NCBI RefSeq assembly: GCF_003994855.1
Contig: NZ_CP034143.1
Location: 57,224 to 121,223 of the forward strand
Source of the DNA: Marinobacter sp. NP-4(2019)
Lineage (GTDB): Bacteria; Pseudomonadota; Gammaproteobacteria; Pseudomonadales; Oleiphilaceae
Direction: 5' to 3'
DNA length: 64,000 nt
Within the stretch, counting starts at the first letter, position 1, and each line of letters opens with the position of its first letter. Below are positions 61,892 to 64,000 of this stretch, piece by piece. A program made the translations under genes and the position numbers. The notes below the pieces were generated by a model, which saw only the letters and a program-made list of their open reading frames with translations, searched no databases and was not told where the DNA came from.

Positions 61892-62483
61892 GATTAGATC
61901 GGCCCCACAGTTTAGACTGGTTCAGGCATCCCAAAGCTAGCTGAAACCCCTGACCTGCACCCAGCTTCCTTTCCATGTGATCGTCTGGCGTCCGTGATTT
62001 GCTCCATCAATTAGGCTGTATGAAGCATAAGTGATTTGCTCGTCGGCCCTGAGCGGAGGCTAACTTGAATGTCCGCTTTTGTTTAAGAGCGGCGGTCACG
62101 ACTAAGGGTTATGTCACCATAACTTGGTCGAGCCGGCCAAAATATGCTGTCAATAACACCACTCACGGCCGGGGGTAGGCCCAAACCCAGGCGCACTTCA
62201 AAGGACTGATGGATTCGGCTGCACTTATCTCAGTATAGGACCAAGCGGCCCGGCGGCAACACTCTGCATAAAGATGGGCCTACCTCTGGGGTTGCGGGTT
62301 TCAAAACCCATGAGACATTACTCATATTGAGAGTGCGCGGATCCTGTGGTGGGTGTTGAGTGAGGTTGGCCCTCGAAAGAGGGCCCTTTTTCAACCGTTA
62401 AAGGGACATCAACGAAAGACCTATTCTCGATTTACTCCCGCAGTCCCGGGATACCATGGATTTTTTTTCTGAGGAGCCTTGCC
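61892..62483. other. Intergenic region with a terminator
   Basis: This 0.6-kb spacer has no recognised gene. Its right part ends in an intrinsic terminator (62366-62391). The stretch before it (about 62190-62365) could be a small RNA, because it leads straight into a strong terminator, but no known RNA family was recognised. Confidence 0.4.
62366..62391 (+). terminator. Rho-independent terminator
   Basis: GGCCCTC at 62368-62374 pairs with GAGGGCC at 62379-62385 around a GAAA tetraloop and is followed by CTTTTT. The nearest gene upstream on the plus strand, the RND pump, ends almost 500 bases earlier, so it more likely ends an unrecognised short transcript. Confidence 0.88.
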
Positions 62484-63114
62484 ATGCCCCACCTTAAGTT
62501 TGCGTTAATAGGACTCACAACCTCTCTTCTCTCGGTTGTGGTGGGGAGGGGGCGATGGGGCTGCTATCGAGAAATCCTCATCATCAGGCAACACTGACGC
62601 AAACAAGGAACTTGTTTTCGAGTTTTCCGGTTCACCACTGGAACCGAGTGTTTTCAATCTGGCCGCGTTCTCAGAAGACCAGGAAAATCAGTTCTCACCG
62701 GGAGATATCATCAGTCTGACCTGGAATACGGATGTCTACTATGACGACCTCTCGGTTCCCGGGTTCGATGAGACCTTTCCCTATACAGCGTCTGTTTATC
62801 TGAGTGAGGACGGCGCGTTCCAGGTGGAAGATGACGTAGAGCTGTTTTCGGTTCAGTGTGTTTTTCCCTCCTCAGAACAGACGGCCTGTGGTCAGTTTGC
62901 ATCGTTCCGGTGTGACTATGCCCCTGACAATAGACATGAGCTTGTCTGCTCAAGCTTACCGGCTGGGCGAGAACGGGGGCTTGAAAGTCATGTGGTGGAT
63001 ATCACAGAGTTTCTGAATGTCATTCCTAAAACAGCGGAGCTCTTGATTGTGGCTTGTTTAGATAATGAGCCCGAAAAGTGCGACTCCCACCAGCTCAGCC
63101 TGCAGTTGAACTGA
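62484..63114 (+). pseudogene. Secreted lipoprotein, frameshifted in its signal peptide
   Basis: The 3' part (62536-63114) is an acidic secreted protein with four Cys (VQCVFPSSEQTACG, FRCDYAP, ELVCSS, VACLDN among them) and no family I know. The signal peptide is split: MPHLKFALIGLTT in one frame, a lipobox SSLGCGG in a second, and GGGDGAAIEKSSSS in the third. One or two single-base corrections in the CT- and G-rich stretches at about 62520-62550 restore a lipoprotein of about 210 codons. Low-complexity sequence is the probable cause. Confidence 0.55.
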
Positions 63115-63312
63115 GCGCCGTTGCAGATTCTGCGTGATCCTTTCGTACGCGAGGAGGAGGGGCGACAGAACAACCGTGATTTATGTGCGGCTCTGGTGGC
63201 CCGTACTTTACGGATACTGATTCGAATTCATCGTCGTGTTGGCCGGCTGTTCCGGAATTCAGGATGGGTTAGAATAGAAACAGCCTGTCGCGGATTCACA
63301 GCAAGGAATGGG
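63115..63312. other. Short intergenic spacer
   Basis: A purine-rich GAGGAGGAGGGG run (about 63150-63161) is the only notable feature; no gene or terminator was recognised. Confidence 0.3.
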
Positions 63313-63840
63313 ATGAGTAAACCCGTGCCATCAGACCCGAAATCAGATACATTCTTTACTTTGCTGTTTTTTGGGCTGTATTGATCGGTGTTGTGACATA
63401 TTTATTCGACCGAGTGGATGCCCGCAATAACAACCCCCAATCAGCAACTGGTCAGCCATGTCCGTGGCGGTGCCACCGAAATTGAGCTGAAAGCCAATCG
63501 CCAAGGGCATTATCTGGTGGACGGCACCATCAATAACCACAGCGTCACCTTTATTTTGGACACTGGCGCCACTACCGTGTCGATTTCAGAATCGGTAGCC
63601 CAGAAAGCGGGCCTTACTCGGGGCCGCCCCGGCGTTGCACAGACGGCGGCTGGTAAGGTGAAAGTGTGGAGTACTATCATACCGGAGCTCCGTCTGGGCG
63701 ATATGAGGTTCACTAACGTGCCCGGCACCATCAGTCCCGCCATGGATCCCGACATGGTGTTGTTGGGAATGAGCGTCCTCAGCCAGCTGAACTTCACTCA
63801 GCAATCAGGCGTTCTTACCTTGAGCCGGGAAACTCAGTGA
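63313..63840 (+). pseudogene. Membrane-anchored retropepsin-like aspartic protease with two frameshifts
   Basis: The protein begins MSKPVPSDPKSDTFFTLLF, a cytoplasmic end and start of a membrane helix, then AVLIGVVTYLFDRVDARNNNP in another frame and NQQLVSHVRGGATEIELKANRQGHYLVDGTIN, ILDTGATTVSIS with the catalytic Asp-Thr-Gly-Ala in a third piece. One extra T in the T6 tract at 63367-63372 and one fewer C in the C5 tract at 63434-63438 restore 175 codons exactly. It matches the TIGR02281 clan AA family, found across Proteobacteria. Confidence 0.8.
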
Positions 63841-64000
63841 GTCAGAAATGGTTCTCCTGGTTGTTTGAGCCCGCCGCACGACGTTGCATCATTTTTTAGT
63901 CGAGGGCGACCCGGTGGAGAAAGGGCCTCGCTGAGGGGAAACTGGATGCTGGGGTGAGTCGTATTCCTGGTACTTGGCGGACGGCTTTCAGAAGTAAGAC
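63841..64000. other. Right-edge segment
   Basis: No complete gene is visible here; sequence ends inside the window edge. A T6 tract follows the protease stop at about 63892 but no stem was seen before it. Confidence 0.3.

Noticed and set aside
62190..62365. Possible tRNA or known small RNA before the terminator at 62366
   Set aside because: A GGGTTT-CAAAACCC-like stem is visible, but no cloverleaf or known RNA pattern could be built; only noted as a possible unknown transcript.
1..64000. Looked for an integrase, excisionase or paired att repeats
   Set aside because: None recognised; the only recombinase in the window is the IS256-family transposase.

Overview
This window looks like part of a conjugative catabolic plasmid, or an ICE-type element with a plasmid replicon, from a marine hydrocarbon-degrading gammaproteobacterium, most likely Marinobacter. 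The genus call rests on the CYP153 protein, which as I remember it is nearly identical to Marinobacter CYP153A33. The alk proteins are close in sequence to those of the Pseudomonas OCT plasmid. No searches were run, so family names come from motif and gene-order recognition.

Layout. (1) 0.1-5.3 kb: plasmid accessory genes, including a KfrA-like coiled-coil DNA-binding protein and a MOBH (TraI_2) HD-type relaxase. (2) 5.4-10.7 kb: replicon and partition. An iteron origin has seven direct and four inverted 20-bp repeats and DnaA-like boxes. It is followed by a Rep initiator, then ParA and ParB with a downstream cluster of three palindromes that look like parS. (3) 10.7-13.9 kb: a short ParB/KorB-like regulator with two palindromic operators, then DUF2857- and PFL_4669-type genes found in integrating conjugative elements. 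(4) 14.3-15.65 kb: an intact IS256-family element with 8-bp target duplications, inserted into a 31-bp hairpin. (5) 15.7-36.0 kb: a nearly complete MPF_G (PFGI-1/ICEHin1056-like) type IV secretion system in canonical order, from PilL to TraG, closed by a convergent DUF3742-like gene. (6) 36.0-36.7 kb: a scarred junction with a broken EAL-domain fragment. (7) 36.7-48.2 kb: a GPo1-type alkane module, alkST divergent from alkBGHJKL, without alkF. (8) 49.0-55.0 kb: a second alkane module of ferredoxin, CYP153, GMC alcohol dehydrogenase and ferredoxin reductase, with a divergent AraC-type regulator. (9) 55.0-61.9 kb: a TetR regulator divergent from an operon of two hotdog thioesterases, an alpha/beta hydrolase and an RND efflux pair. 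(10) 62-64 kb: a lipoprotein and a retropepsin-like protease.

Together the genes give terminal oxidation of alkanes by two electron-transfer systems (AlkB/AlkG/AlkT and CYP153/ferredoxin/reductase). Alcohol and aldehyde oxidation (AlkJ, the second GMC enzyme, AlkH), acyl-CoA activation (AlkK) and outer-membrane uptake (AlkL) complete the route. All of this sits on a backbone able to replicate, partition and transfer itself.

One caution for any reader: six genes near the two ends of the window (about 0.14-0.76 kb and 57.8-63.8 kb) carry single-base frameshifts. Almost all lie in homopolymer tracts, and the long central part shows none that I noticed. They may be sequencing or assembly errors rather than real pseudogenes.
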